A program made the translations under genes and the position numbers. The notes under the pieces were generated by a model. That model saw nothing but the letters and a program-made list of their open reading frames with translations, was not told the origin of the DNA and did no database searches. DNA of 64,000 nucleotides from Corythucha ciliata (taxonomy: Eukaryota; Arthropoda; Insecta; Hemiptera; Tingidae), in assembly GCA_038030265.1 (NCBI GenBank), contig CM075937.1:40404198-40468197 (forward strand). The letters run 5' to 3'. Every line of letters begins with the position of its first letter. The stretch's first letter is position 1. Of this stretch, positions 1 to 10,292 are shown piece by piece.

Positions 1-1
1 T

Positions 2-950
2 TTAGAAAAGGAAGACGAAGTGGATTCAGTGGACAGCAACACGGACAATGTCGACGTAACGAAGATTGATAGACTCTTTACATGTTTTCCTTGCGAGGGG
101 AAATAAATCGTTCAAATAAATCTTTCTTGTTTAAAATAGAATTGACTGAAGATGTTTTGGCCGCCCAGGCTTTTATCCTTAGCATCGGCGCCTCTGGGTC
201 TGTTTCCGCAGTTATCTATGGCTTCCTACATTTTATGGCGCTTCATCGAGAGACACAAGCGAAGGTCCGGAGTGAAATTGAAACTGTGAAATGCAAATAC
301 AACGGTTTAACCTACGAGTGTCTCAGTGAATTAAAGTATCTTGGATTTTGCATCACGGGTAATTCCACGCTTGAAGCATCGCTCACTTGAATTATTTTAT
401 TGTCTATCGTCATCCCCGCAGAAACGATTCGCCTCGTGACACCCGTTCCGGTCATCCCAAGAATATGCACCAAACCGTTTCAATTTCCCGATGGCGGTCC
501 AAGACTTGAAAAGGGCGACCGTATCGTCATCCCCGTCTTCAGTATCAATCGCGACACGAAATACTTCGCCGAGCCCTACAAATTCAAACCTGAACGATGG
601 TTCACGTCCGAGTCGGAGCGACCACCCAATTTTCCGTTTTTGTCATTCGGAGCAGGTCCTAAAATGTGCATTGGTTCGTTTTGTAGCCGATATACCTTGA
701 AACTGGCTCTTTATTTTTTCGTTATTTACACAAATTAATTTTCTTACGAACGACAGGAAAACGATTTGCTGAACTCGAATTGAAACTGACTCTGGCGAGA
801 CTACTTGAAACTTACACGTTTGAACCTAGTCAAAGAGACGTTGGACGCACTGAGATGAGAACCAAGTACGACCCGAAATCTTTCCTCCCAATGCCTTTGT
901 CAGGTTATCTTGTAAAACTAAGAAAAAATGTGCCCGAAGTTCCAAAATAA
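2..950 (+). CDS. Cytochrome P450, CYP3-clan (CYP6-like), 3' part
   Basis: This is the C-terminal half of a heme-thiolate monooxygenase; such enzymes are ER-bound and oxidise xenobiotics or endogenous lipids. Supported exons are 140-358, 422-673 and 757-950, in consistent phase, with TAA at 948-950 overlapping an AATAAA at 949-954. Visible motifs are the K-helix ETIR at the start of the second exon, PERW, the heme loop FGAGPKMCIG split by the intron after its last Gly codon, and the tail KRFAELE. The 140-358 exon has exactly the length (219 nt) of its counterpart in the P450 at 10293-12130. Positions 2 to about 60 read as an acidic linker (LEKEDEVDSVDS), but I found no canonical phase-1 donor joining it to 140. 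Oddity: the I-helix oxygen-activation motif, normally AGxET, reads GASGSV, so the acidic residue and Thr are lost. It may be a divergent enzyme or an early pseudogene. The 5' part lies outside the window. Confidence 0.85.
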
Positions 951-1854
951 TAAAATGAATGAGTAAAATTTGTGCATTAAGGTGCGTTTACATCGAAGTG
1001 TCCCCAGACATGTTAATGTCCAGCGTCGGACAGAATTTTCCCGTTGACATCACCCCCTGATGTCCAACGGCACGCCTCGACGCAAGCGGCCCTCTATATG
1101 TATGGGCCGTATCGTGGTGGGGAATAAATTCGGTCGAAACCAACGACATAAGCAAGATAACGCTTATTTTTGGACACTGGAGGGGGCTTTGACGTACGGT
1201 GAGGGGCGTTTTGTCCAAAACCACCTGCATTTCTCAATTCATCGTGGTCTGAGGGACTCATATATACCGCATTTAGGTCAGATCGGAACACTTTGGGAAA
1301 ATTGGCCAAAAAATACGCCCACATTATTGGGAACCGGCCAAAACGCTGCGCGATGCTTCCAAAATTGACCAAATCATTGCATTTCATAGTCCCTAAATGA
1401 CTATTAAAACGTAAAACTGGACAATGTGGTCCACAATGCAAGAAAGGACATTGTATCTTCCTGGTGCGGATCCAGGGAGGGGCTCAGGGCGCTTGAGAAG
1501 TTCGAGTCTCGGGTGCGAGAAAATCGTGAAATCCCCAAAATAATATATCCAGACCCCAAAACGTCCGTCCCCGAATCGTCAGTTTGGCCATTTTCATGTC
1601 AGGAATCGTCTGCTTGGGCGTTTTCATGACGCGAATCGTGAGTCGAGTTATTTTTTAGGGCGCACCGAATCATTTTTGTAGATTGCTTGGCCTACACAGC
1701 CACAGTGGCGCCGAAATTGTTTCAATTTGGCGTAGCAGAACACTTAATAAAAAGACTCGACCCACACCTATGAGCCACCCCTCCCACCCTCCAAAGCTGG
1801 GGCAGGGGAAATCACACCACACCGCATTGTCATCCAGCTAGCTGGTGGTATAGA
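951..1854. other. Intergenic, no gene seen
   Basis: No gene-like exon is visible. The short open frames here have no recognisable domain. Around 1540-1660 there are two or three imperfect copies of a unit like CATTTTCAGGGCGCGAATCGTC, related to the repeats at 3950-4110 and 38800-39060. Confidence 0.5.
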
Positions 1855-3870
1855 CGTGATAATGGAGAAAAACGCCAATTCGCGGCTTCTGAAGGCAACT
1901 TTGTGTCTAAAATGGAGAAAAAACGCTAATCCATGGCACAACAAATTGGTAATTAATGAGTAAAATTGAGAAAAATCACTAACTCGTGACTAAAATAGGG
2001 GAAAACGTTAATTCGTGGCTAAATTCGAGGGAAAATGGTAATCGGTGGCTAATACAGGGAAAAACGCTGATGCATGGCTAAAACAGTTATAACAGAGGAA
2101 ACGCTAATTCACGACTGAAATAGAGAAACCCCACTAATTTGCTAAAATGTTAAGGAAAAACGCTGATTAGTAGATAAAGTGTAGAAAAACGCTAATAAAC
2201 AAACGAAAGTGACAAAAATCACTAATTCAACCTAAAATTAAGGAAAACGCCAACTCACTGCTAAAATCAGGAAAAACGTTAATTCACGGCTGAAATTACA
2301 GAGAAAAATTACTGATTCACGGACAGAAGTGAGAATAAGTGCTAAATCACGGATTAAATTAAGAGAAATACATAGCTAATTCACGAGGTAAAACTTTACT
2401 TCACGGCTAAAATTGAGAAAAAGCTCTAAAATCGCGGATAAAGTGTAAAAAGCAGAAACACACTAATGAGGAAGTAACACATTTTCCAAAATCATGCCGT
2501 CGTGATAGCTTGGTTCCCAAAACTCATGAAAACACGATCTGTTCAAATAAAATCAGGCCCTTTATTATTTTTATTAATTTTTAAAACTATTGGGTTGCGG
2601 GACCCATTTGAAGTAGGCTAGATAGACTGATGACGTAATAACAGCATTCGCATGACCTTCACAATAGCTTCCCACAAATCAAACAATAGGACTTAAGAGA
2701 ATCCCTTCTTGGATGGATAAGAAGGGTCAAGACATGATAACAGCCAGGATGCAGAGGGTTGGGAGGGGGCTCAACCCCTTAACTACGTCACGAGCTACAG
2801 ACAAGCCGTTTAAGGTAATAAAAAAAATTGGCAAGTTTTATTATTTCGCTGAAAATCGAAATCAATCATTTACACACTAATATTCAATTCCTGGTCATAT
2901 TTAGTCATTTTCTTTCGAAAAAAAATGTTTCCAGCGATTTTCATTTTTTATGTTACTTCCTCATTCACGGATTAAATAGCGAAAAAACGATAATTCACCA
3001 ATGGTTTTGAAAAAAAGCTAAAATTCGCGCCCACACGTACGAAAACATGCATGCATTCTCGGCTTATTCTGAACGCAAGTTCATGACTCAAACTGTGAAA
3101 AAACGATAATCCAAAGTTAAAAGCCAAAAAATCGCTAATTCGCAGGCTAAAAGTAAGAAAAGTCGCTAATTCATGGATGAAATTGAGAAAAATCGCTAAT
3201 TAGCGGCAGAAATAGGGATAAACACGAATTCAATGCAAAATCCAGATAGAACCGCTAATTCACAGCTAAAATGGTAAAAAAAATTGCTAATTCATCGATA
3301 GAATTGATAAGAAGCGCTGAATTAAGGAAAACGCTAATTCGCGGATTAAGAGGAGAAACGTCAATTCGCGGCTTCTGAAGGCAACTTCGTGCCAGAAAGT
3401 GAAAAAAATCGCTAATCCGCGGCCAAATTTCAGAAAAAGCGTTAGGTAATTCACGGCGAAAATTGGGAGAACTCTAATTCGTCGAAAAATCCATAATTAG
3501 AAGCTATAATGAGGAAAACCGCTAATTCCCTAAACGGCTGAAATAGTGTAAATTAACTCACAGCTAAAATTGAGGAAAACGCTAATTCGTGGATTAAGTA
3601 GAGGAAATCAGCGAATTTGCGGCTAAAATTAAGTAAAAGCGTTAACTCTCGCCTAAAATTGAGAAATAATTCGGGGCTCAAACTTCCGACACTTGCCATA
3701 ATTTACCCGACAAAAACAAAATGCTAATTCGCAGATTAAAGAGGGAAAATGCGTAATTCGCTGTTATAAAGTTGGAAAAAGGCACTCATTCTCAGCTTAA
3801 AATGGTGAAAAACGCGATTTCTCGGATCCCCATGAAAATCTAATTCGCGGCGGAAAACGCCAATTCCCAG
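1855..3870 (+). repeat. Degenerate ~30-bp minisatellite, block 1 (+ orientation)
   Basis: Many imperfect copies of a unit near AACGCTAATTCGCGGCTAAA followed by ATTGAGAAAA, spaced about 28-34 bp. The copies are too diverged to be a young array. The block is interrupted by the TIR element at 2466-2964. The stretch from about 2985 to 3870 continues in the same orientation. No coding signal. Confidence 0.85.
2466..2964. mobile_element. Non-autonomous TIR element, long copy (499 bp)
   Basis: It begins ATGAGGAAGTAACA and ends TGTTACTTCCTCAT, a 14-bp perfect terminal inverted repeat. The terminal 100-200 bp on both sides recur at 46886-47211. The interior has no transposase frame. It sits inside the degenerate minisatellite, as does the other copy. 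Superfamily not assigned; no clear target-site duplication could be separated from the TIR. Confidence 0.8.
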
Positions 3871-3939
3871 TTCTTACAGACGAGTTCGTTGGCCAGGTGT
3901 AGCGATTGCGACACCTTGGATACAGTGTCGGCGCTGCTA

Positions 3940-4115
3940 GATCGTTTGAGTTTTGTCATTTTTAGGGCGCAAAACGCAAATAGTACGTCAAACAAAGTTG
4001 AGAATGGTCAGTTTGGGCGCAGGAATGATCGATTTTGCCATTTTCAGGGCAGGAATAGATCAATTCAGGCGTTTTCCGGGCGAGAATAGTCATTTTAACC
4101 GTTTTTAGGACTTGT
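3940..4115 (+). repeat. CATTTTTAGGGCG-type degenerate repeat
   Basis: Four to five imperfect copies of a roughly 38-bp unit built around CATTTTTAGGGCGCGAAT. It is related to copies at 1540-1660 and 38800-39060. No coding signal. Confidence 0.55.
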
Positions 4116-4892
4116 ATTATTTTTTAAGCACCCCTCCCCCCATTGAGAGCAGCTTCTCAGAAAATCGTATGATGCCAGTTATAGAAGAAGGCAGGCACTC
4201 AAATTCTACCCGTTCGCCGAATATCCTTCGTTGTTACCTATACGTCCATGGGTCATTCTGAATTGTACTACACGAAAACAGAGGAATTTTCAAATAAATT
4301 CAGACTGCAAGGACTAATAGCCAGAATAGCCTTACACACCGGAATAAGATGCCAGGGGGCTCACCCCTGGCATCTTAGCCTTCTGAAAATACCTACTTTT
4401 TCCCCAGGAGTATCTGATGATGAGAACTCAAACAATGCATCAGTTGAAATTCTTCACGTAAGTATTGTATGTTGATATTTTTATTGAACTCGCGGACCGG
4501 AAATGCGCTCTCAAAAGGTATTCAAATTGAAACGTAAAATACTAATTGCTGGAAAATGATTTAACTTACTTGTAAAATGATTAAATAAATAAATGTAGGT
4601 ACCTATAATTAAAGAGCATGCAGTGAATTGATGATTTTTTTTCTCATCCTTCACGGAATGACTTTCCCAGGGTGGAAATTGGAACGGACGTATTTAGTGC
4701 AAGCAAATTAAACAGTTGGGATATTCTCAGTTCGAATCATGATTTCATTGAGTTGACCAGCCAAGATGTTTTACTGTAGTCTAAGGCGAAGGGGAAAAAG
4801 GCTTTGATGGGGCCGACTGTTCGTGCATCCCCCTCCCCCTGTCAAGGCCTTCTGGTTTTCACGTTCCCAACAATCCAGACCAGTTCTTTACT
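4116..4892. other. No gene seen; contains a perfect 13-bp hairpin
   Basis: No recognisable gag or LTR is visible upstream of the gypsy pol. At 4346-4376 there is a perfect hairpin: AAGATGCCAGGGG, a 5-nt loop GCTCA, then the exact complement. A short open frame at 4248-4475 covers it but has no known domain. Confidence 0.5.
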
Positions 4893-7600
4893 CTTAGATT
4901 CCAAAAATTAAACTGGAATTCGAACGTCTTGAAAGCGAAGGTATTGCCAAGAGAGTAGACAGGTCGGACTACGCCACTCCAATTGTTCCAGTTACCAAGA
5001 AAGATGGGTCTATCCGAATCTGCGGAGACTTTAAGCTTACATTAAACCCCCAGTTAGTCGATGATGAGTACCCAATACCAAACATTGAAGACTTGTTGAT
5101 CAAACTCGGGAACAACACGGTTTTTCCAAAATCGATGTTGTTCAGGCATTTAATCATGTCGAAATCCATGAAGACGACCAAAATTTCTTAACAATAAACA
5201 CTCATATCGGTCTTGTTCAGTACCAGCGTCTTCCATTCGGGATTTCCAGCGCACATCGAGACTATTGTGGCTGGTATTCCCGGGTTGGCTATTTTCTTCG
5301 ACGACATTTGCGTAGCCTCAAATACGAAAGATGATCATTTGGCGACTCTGGAGTTCATTTTCCAAAGATTTGCTCAGTACAAAGTCAGGATCAATAAGGC
5401 TAAGTCAATTTTCCTTGTAGACGAGTTGGAGTATTGCGGTTTTAAAGTTAGCAAGTCTGGCGTCAAGAAGTGTGTATACAACGTTAACAAGATTCTTAAC
5501 TTTCATCCACCTCAGAACGTTTCGGAGCTGAAGTCTTTCCTCGGACTCGTCAATTTCTACGGCCGATTTGTCAAGGATCTAAGCACTTTGGCTTACCCTT
5601 TGCATGGTCTTCTTCGGAAAGGTATGCGTTTTAGATTCTCCGAGGAATGCCGTTATTCTTTCGAACAAATCAAGAAAACTTTAGCTTCAGATCAAGTTCT
5701 CGTTCAATACGATCCTCTCAAGGATGTCGTTCTAGCAACCGATGCTAGCCCGTACGGTGTGGGTGCAGTTCTGTCTCTAAAATTTCCTGATGGAGCGGAA
5801 CGTCCTATTGCTTTCGCAAGCAGGACACTGAGTGACACAGAAAAGGGATACAGTCAAATTGATAAGGAGGCGTGTGCGATCATTTTGGGGGTTAAAAAGT
5901 TTTTCAAGTACCTTTACGGAAGGAAATTTACACTATACACAGACCACAGGCCACTCGTTTATGATTACTATAATGGAATCCACCTCATTTTACCGGTTGT
6001 CCCTCTGTGAATGCTCCGCGCCAAACTTTCAGAACTAAGTACAACCAAAATACTTTGCAGTCTCCTTTAATACGTCGAATGCATTTCGGGCACAACTGTG
6101 ACCCCTCATCAGCAACTGACACCTTCTACTGCAAGTAACACAACTCAAGTTGTTGCTCAAGGTGTCAGTTGCTGATGAGGGGTCACAGTTGTGCCCGAAA
6201 TGCAATTCGACGTATTAAAGGAGACTGCAAAGTATTTTGGTTGTACTTAGTTCTGAAAGTTTGGCGCGGAGCGTTTATGATTACGTTTATGATACGCGCA
6301 TGCTTCATTACGCAGTTTGCCTGCGATTTCGACATCCGATATCGCAAGCTGGTTACCACTGCAAAGATTATGCTCTTAGTCTTTTTTCAATCGTGGACGA
6401 AAATAAGGAATAGTCGGAGGCAGATATTTTCCTCATGAGTCAGGTTAATATTACACCGATCAGTGGCGCCGATTTAGCGAAAGAAACTCTTTCCGATCAT
6501 CAAGTTTTGCCCCTCATTAATGCACTCAAGAAAGGAACCCTCCCAGATTACAAAACTTTTTTTAACCAGGAAGTCACGAAATTTTCTCTTCAAAACGATT
6601 GCCTTTTTTGTCCCATCCAGTCTACATTCCATCTATTTTAAGGAGTCAAAAGGAAAGAATTTCATGAAAGTCATTTTGGAATCAACAGAATGAAGAATCT
6701 AGCTCGAAGTTTTGTGTGGTGGCCAGGCATCGATTCAGATATTACCGAAGTAGTGGCTAACTGCTCCACTTGTCAAAGACTAGCAAACAATCCAGCGAAA
6801 GTGCCATTTCATTCATGGGAATATCTGTCTGCACCAATAATGGAGCGTTTACATATAGTCTTCCCCGGCCCTTTCAAGGGCACTTACTACCTGGTCATGG
6901 TAGATGCTTACAGCAAATGGGTTGACGTGATCTCTATGAAAACAGTGTCAGTGAAAGCTACTCTTGAACAACTACGAATTTTCTTCGCCTCGTTCGGCAT
7001 GCCTAAGGTCCTTGTTTCAGACAACGGCACGCAGTTTAAAAGTACAGAAATCAGACAATTCTGCTTACTTAATGGAATCAAGCAAAATTTTACGTCACCT
7101 TTACATCCAGTAACAAATGGTGAAGCTGAAAGGAACGTTCAAACCTTCAAAATGAGTTTTCGTAAACTTATATGGCTAATTACTGGATTCAGCTCTGTAC
7201 AAGTTCCTTTTCAATTATAGGCGGGCTCCGCACTCAATTACAGGCAAATCTCCTGCAGAATTATTTCTTGGTCGGCAAATAAGGTCACGTTTGGACGTTC
7301 TGAAGGAATTTGAGCCGAAAGAGGAAAATAGAAAAGATTACCCTCTCGCTGGAAAGTGTTTTCACGTGGGAGAAAAAGTCGCAGTGAGCAAACAAAGAAA
7401 TCAAATGGAAATTTGGATTAATCTAATCACGCACTGGGAAACTTCACTAAATGATAAACGTCCAAGGAGAAACCCACAGACGTCACGTTGATCAGCTTCG
7501 CAAAGTGGGAGTTAAAATTCCTGTTGACGTGGGATGAAATATTTTCGTATAGAAGGAAGGAAGCTGTTATGTACCACATGGGATTTTCTACAAAAATACG
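4893..7600 (+). pseudogene. Decayed Ty3/gypsy retrotransposon pol (RT, RNase H, integrase)
   Basis: Order is RT, RNase H, integrase, as in Ty3/gypsy. RT starts near 4899 (ATPIVPVTKKDGSIRICGDF). A frameshift follows near 5120 before SKIDVVQAFNHVEI, and a deletion near 5245 after LPFGISSA. The catalytic box is FFDD in IFFDDICVAS, about 5287-5316. RNase H has ATDASPYGVGAVLS and TDHRPLV (about 5740-5960). The frame is then broken by the palindrome at 6010-6277. Integrase at 6650-7220 keeps the HHCC finger (HESHFG, then CSTC), the second Asp (SDNGTQF) and Glu (NGEAERN). The first catalytic Asp is Val (HIVFPGP instead of the usual HIDFAGP). Another frameshift lies near 7219, after which the expected YRRAPHSITGKSPAELFLG continues out of frame. 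A purine-rich tract (7550-7564) followed by TGTTATGT at 7565 may mark the 3' LTR edge. No gag or 5' LTR seen. Dead copy. Confidence 0.9.
6010..6277. repeat. Near-perfect palindrome inside gypsy RNase H
   Basis: Left arm from about 6012 (ATGCTCCGCGCCAAACTTTC) to about 6124. Right arm from about 6157 to 6276, its reverse complement (ending AAAGTTTGGCGCGGAGCGTT). The spacer is about 30 bp. It separates the RNase H TDHRPLV segment from the downstream linker. It could be an inserted foldback element or an inverted duplication of flanking DNA. Confidence 0.85.
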
Positions 7601-7629
7601 GTTATCAAAATAAAAATTGTTTAAAAGTT

Positions 7630-10190
7630 GTTTTGTAGTTTTGTCGTGAGTCGCGTAGCAGCAGAAATATTCTCAATTTTAGCTACGCACAACAATTATT
7701 CTCTATCTCAGCCGCATGAATTAGCGCTTTTTCTCTAATTCAGCCACGAATGATCACCGATGTATCTCAATTTTAGCCGCGAATTAGTTTTTTTTAAACT
7801 TTTAGCCGCAGGCTTGACCCAAGAACAGCCCAATAGCGAAATTTCTCAATGTAACCCGCCTAGCGGGCAACAGAAACTGGATGCTATAGTTTTGTCTCAA
7901 TTTTAGCCGCGAATTAGCCTCAAAATAGCCTCGAATTAGCTCAAAATAATGAAAGTGTCTTTTATCAATTTCAATCACGAAGAGCACGAATTAGCTCTTT
8001 TGATTAATTTGAACCACGTATGAGCACTTTACATCAATTTTAGCCACTAACTAGTGTCTTTTTTAAACTTTTAGCCTCGGAATTTCCCTAAGCACAGCCC
8101 AATACCTACCGCATTCAACTCAAGTAAGTCCTACAGAAGCTGCAGGTTAGCCGCGAAGTTGCCTCCAAAAAGTGTGAATTAGATCCCCCCTCCCTGCAAT
8201 GTTTCTAGACTTTTCTAGTGCAATTTATCAATGTCAACCGCAAAGAACACGAATTAGCGTTTTTTTTTCAACTTTAACCAAGAATTATCACTTTTTCCAT
8301 ACTTTCAGCCGCGTAATTGCTGCAAGAACAGCTCATTGTATCGCCCCCCCCCCTATTTTAATCGTTTAAGGTTATCCGTGAACCGGGAATGATCAGCGAT
8401 TTTTCTCACTTTGCCCTGGGATTGCATCGATATAAACAACGAATTATCATTTTTGCTTAATTTCGAGCGATTAATTTCAATTTTGGCCATGAATTTGCGT
8501 TTTTCCTAAACTTTTAGCCGCGAGCTTGTCCCCTGTTGCGACCTTGTTGTTGAAAACAATCCAATAGCGCAATTTGTCATTGTCAGCTTTGGCCACCAAA
8601 GGGATTTTTTTTTTTTTTTTTTTCAACCTCCAAAAAGTACATAAGTAAACAGCACAGTTTAGCATTATGAAATCCTCCGTTAACAAGGTATTAGCATTCT
8701 ATTTTGTCCTGGAGAAATAGCCGATTAGCCCTTTTCTCAATGTTAGCCACAAATGAGAGTTTTTCTTCATTTTTACCATTTTTTTTCCATGCTTTTAGCC
8801 GTAAACTTGTCCCATAGGCAGAACCCACAGGATTATCACGTTTTCTTAGTTTTTGCCATGAATTAGTGATTTTTCCAAACTATTAGCCGTGGATTTACTA
8901 CAAAAACAGTTCATTTGCGCTCACCTCCCCAACCATTTATAGGTCCTCCGTGAACCGCGAATTAGCAACTTTCTCAATATTGGCCCTGGAAATTGCGTCG
9001 AGAAACCGCGAATCAGCACTTTTTATCAATTTTAGACGCAAATTATCAATTTTTCTAAACTTATAGCCTCAGACTCGGCTCCACGAACAGAGCATTCACG
9101 CGCAATTTCCTAATTACAGACGCCAAAGGGCCTTCGGAAACTGGGGATTTGCGGGTTTTCAATTTTAGCCACAAATATGCTTTCAGGTACCACGATTTAT
9201 AGGAATTTTCTTCAATTTTGTCGGCAAATTAGCGCTTTCCCACCCAAATTCCGCTTTTTACCCACTTTTCACCCCAAACATGCCCCAAGATCAGCAATTA
9301 AGCCACCCCCCTCCCCTGAATCACGAGTTAGCGTTAAATTTTGGCCTGGATGTAGCATCGAGAAATCGCGAATCGGCACTTTTTTCAATTTTAACAGCAA
9401 ATTATCAATTTTTCTGCGTAGAATTTGCGTTTTTTCCAATTCATTAGCCGTGGAATTGCTACAAGAACACCTCATTAGCATTTTCACCCAATATTTTAAC
9501 CGTTAAGGACCTCCGCCGGTCCTCCGTGAACCGTGAATTAGAAATTCACGCATCTAGGATTTACACGAAAATTAACGCTTTTTCTAAACTTTTAGCCGCA
9601 AACTCGGCCACATGAACAGCCCATTTGCGTGATTTCCTATAATTACAGCCGCCAAATGGTCTTCAAAAACTGGGAATTACGCTTGTTATTTATTTTATTT
9701 ATTTTTTTCTTCTTTTAGCAATTTTCAAGTTGCCTTCAGATATCAAGATTTAAAATTTGTCTCCAATTTTAGCAATTAGCGCTTTTTATCAATTTTTACC
9801 GTGACTTAACGTTTTTCTCCGTTTTAGCCCCGGACGTGCCCCAAGACCAGCACAGTAGCGATTTTTTTTTTTTTTTTCATTTCAGCCATGCAAGACCTCC
9901 CGAGATCCACGATCAAGCATCCAATTTTGGTCTGGATCGAGAAATCGTGATTTAGCGTTTTTTGTTTTTTTTACAACTATTCTTGATTTTAACGCCGTCG
10001 ACATGCCTCAAGACCAGCACAGTAGCGATTTTCTTCATTTTAGCCGTGTAAGGGTTCAATTTTAGCCACAAATGAGTGTTTTTCTTAATCTTACCCGCTA
10101 ATTAGCAATTTTTTAAAATTTTTTGCCGCGATATTGCCCCAAGAACATCACATTAGCGTCATTTCTCAATTTTAGCCGCGCCCGCCGTAC
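7630..10190 (-). repeat. Degenerate ~30-bp minisatellite, block 2 (- orientation)
   Basis: About 2.5 kb of imperfect copies of CTCAATTTTAGCCGCGAATT followed by AGCGCTTTTT, the reverse complement of block 1. Homopolymer runs of T and C interrupt it. It fills the space between the gypsy remnant and the downstream P450. All open frames here are products of the repeat. Confidence 0.85.
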
Positions 10191-10292
10191 GGTACGCTAA
10201 AAGCAGTAAATCTAGCCACCCTACGAATGAAGCTATGGACAGACAAATACAGTTTTTTTTTTTATGTAAATTGACCAAATTCGAAATTTTAG

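Noticed and set aside
4346..4376. Perfect 13-bp hairpin as a terminator
   Set aside because: Intrinsic terminators are not expected in this eukaryotic context and there is no gene end here; kept only as a structural note.
4725..4745. tRNA B-box-like AGTTCGAATC
   Set aside because: No matching A box or cloverleaf could be drawn around it.
7630..10190. Regularly spaced repeats that could suggest a CRISPR-like array
   Set aside because: Units are highly degenerate, spacers are not distinct, and the surroundings are clearly eukaryotic with introns; it is an old minisatellite.
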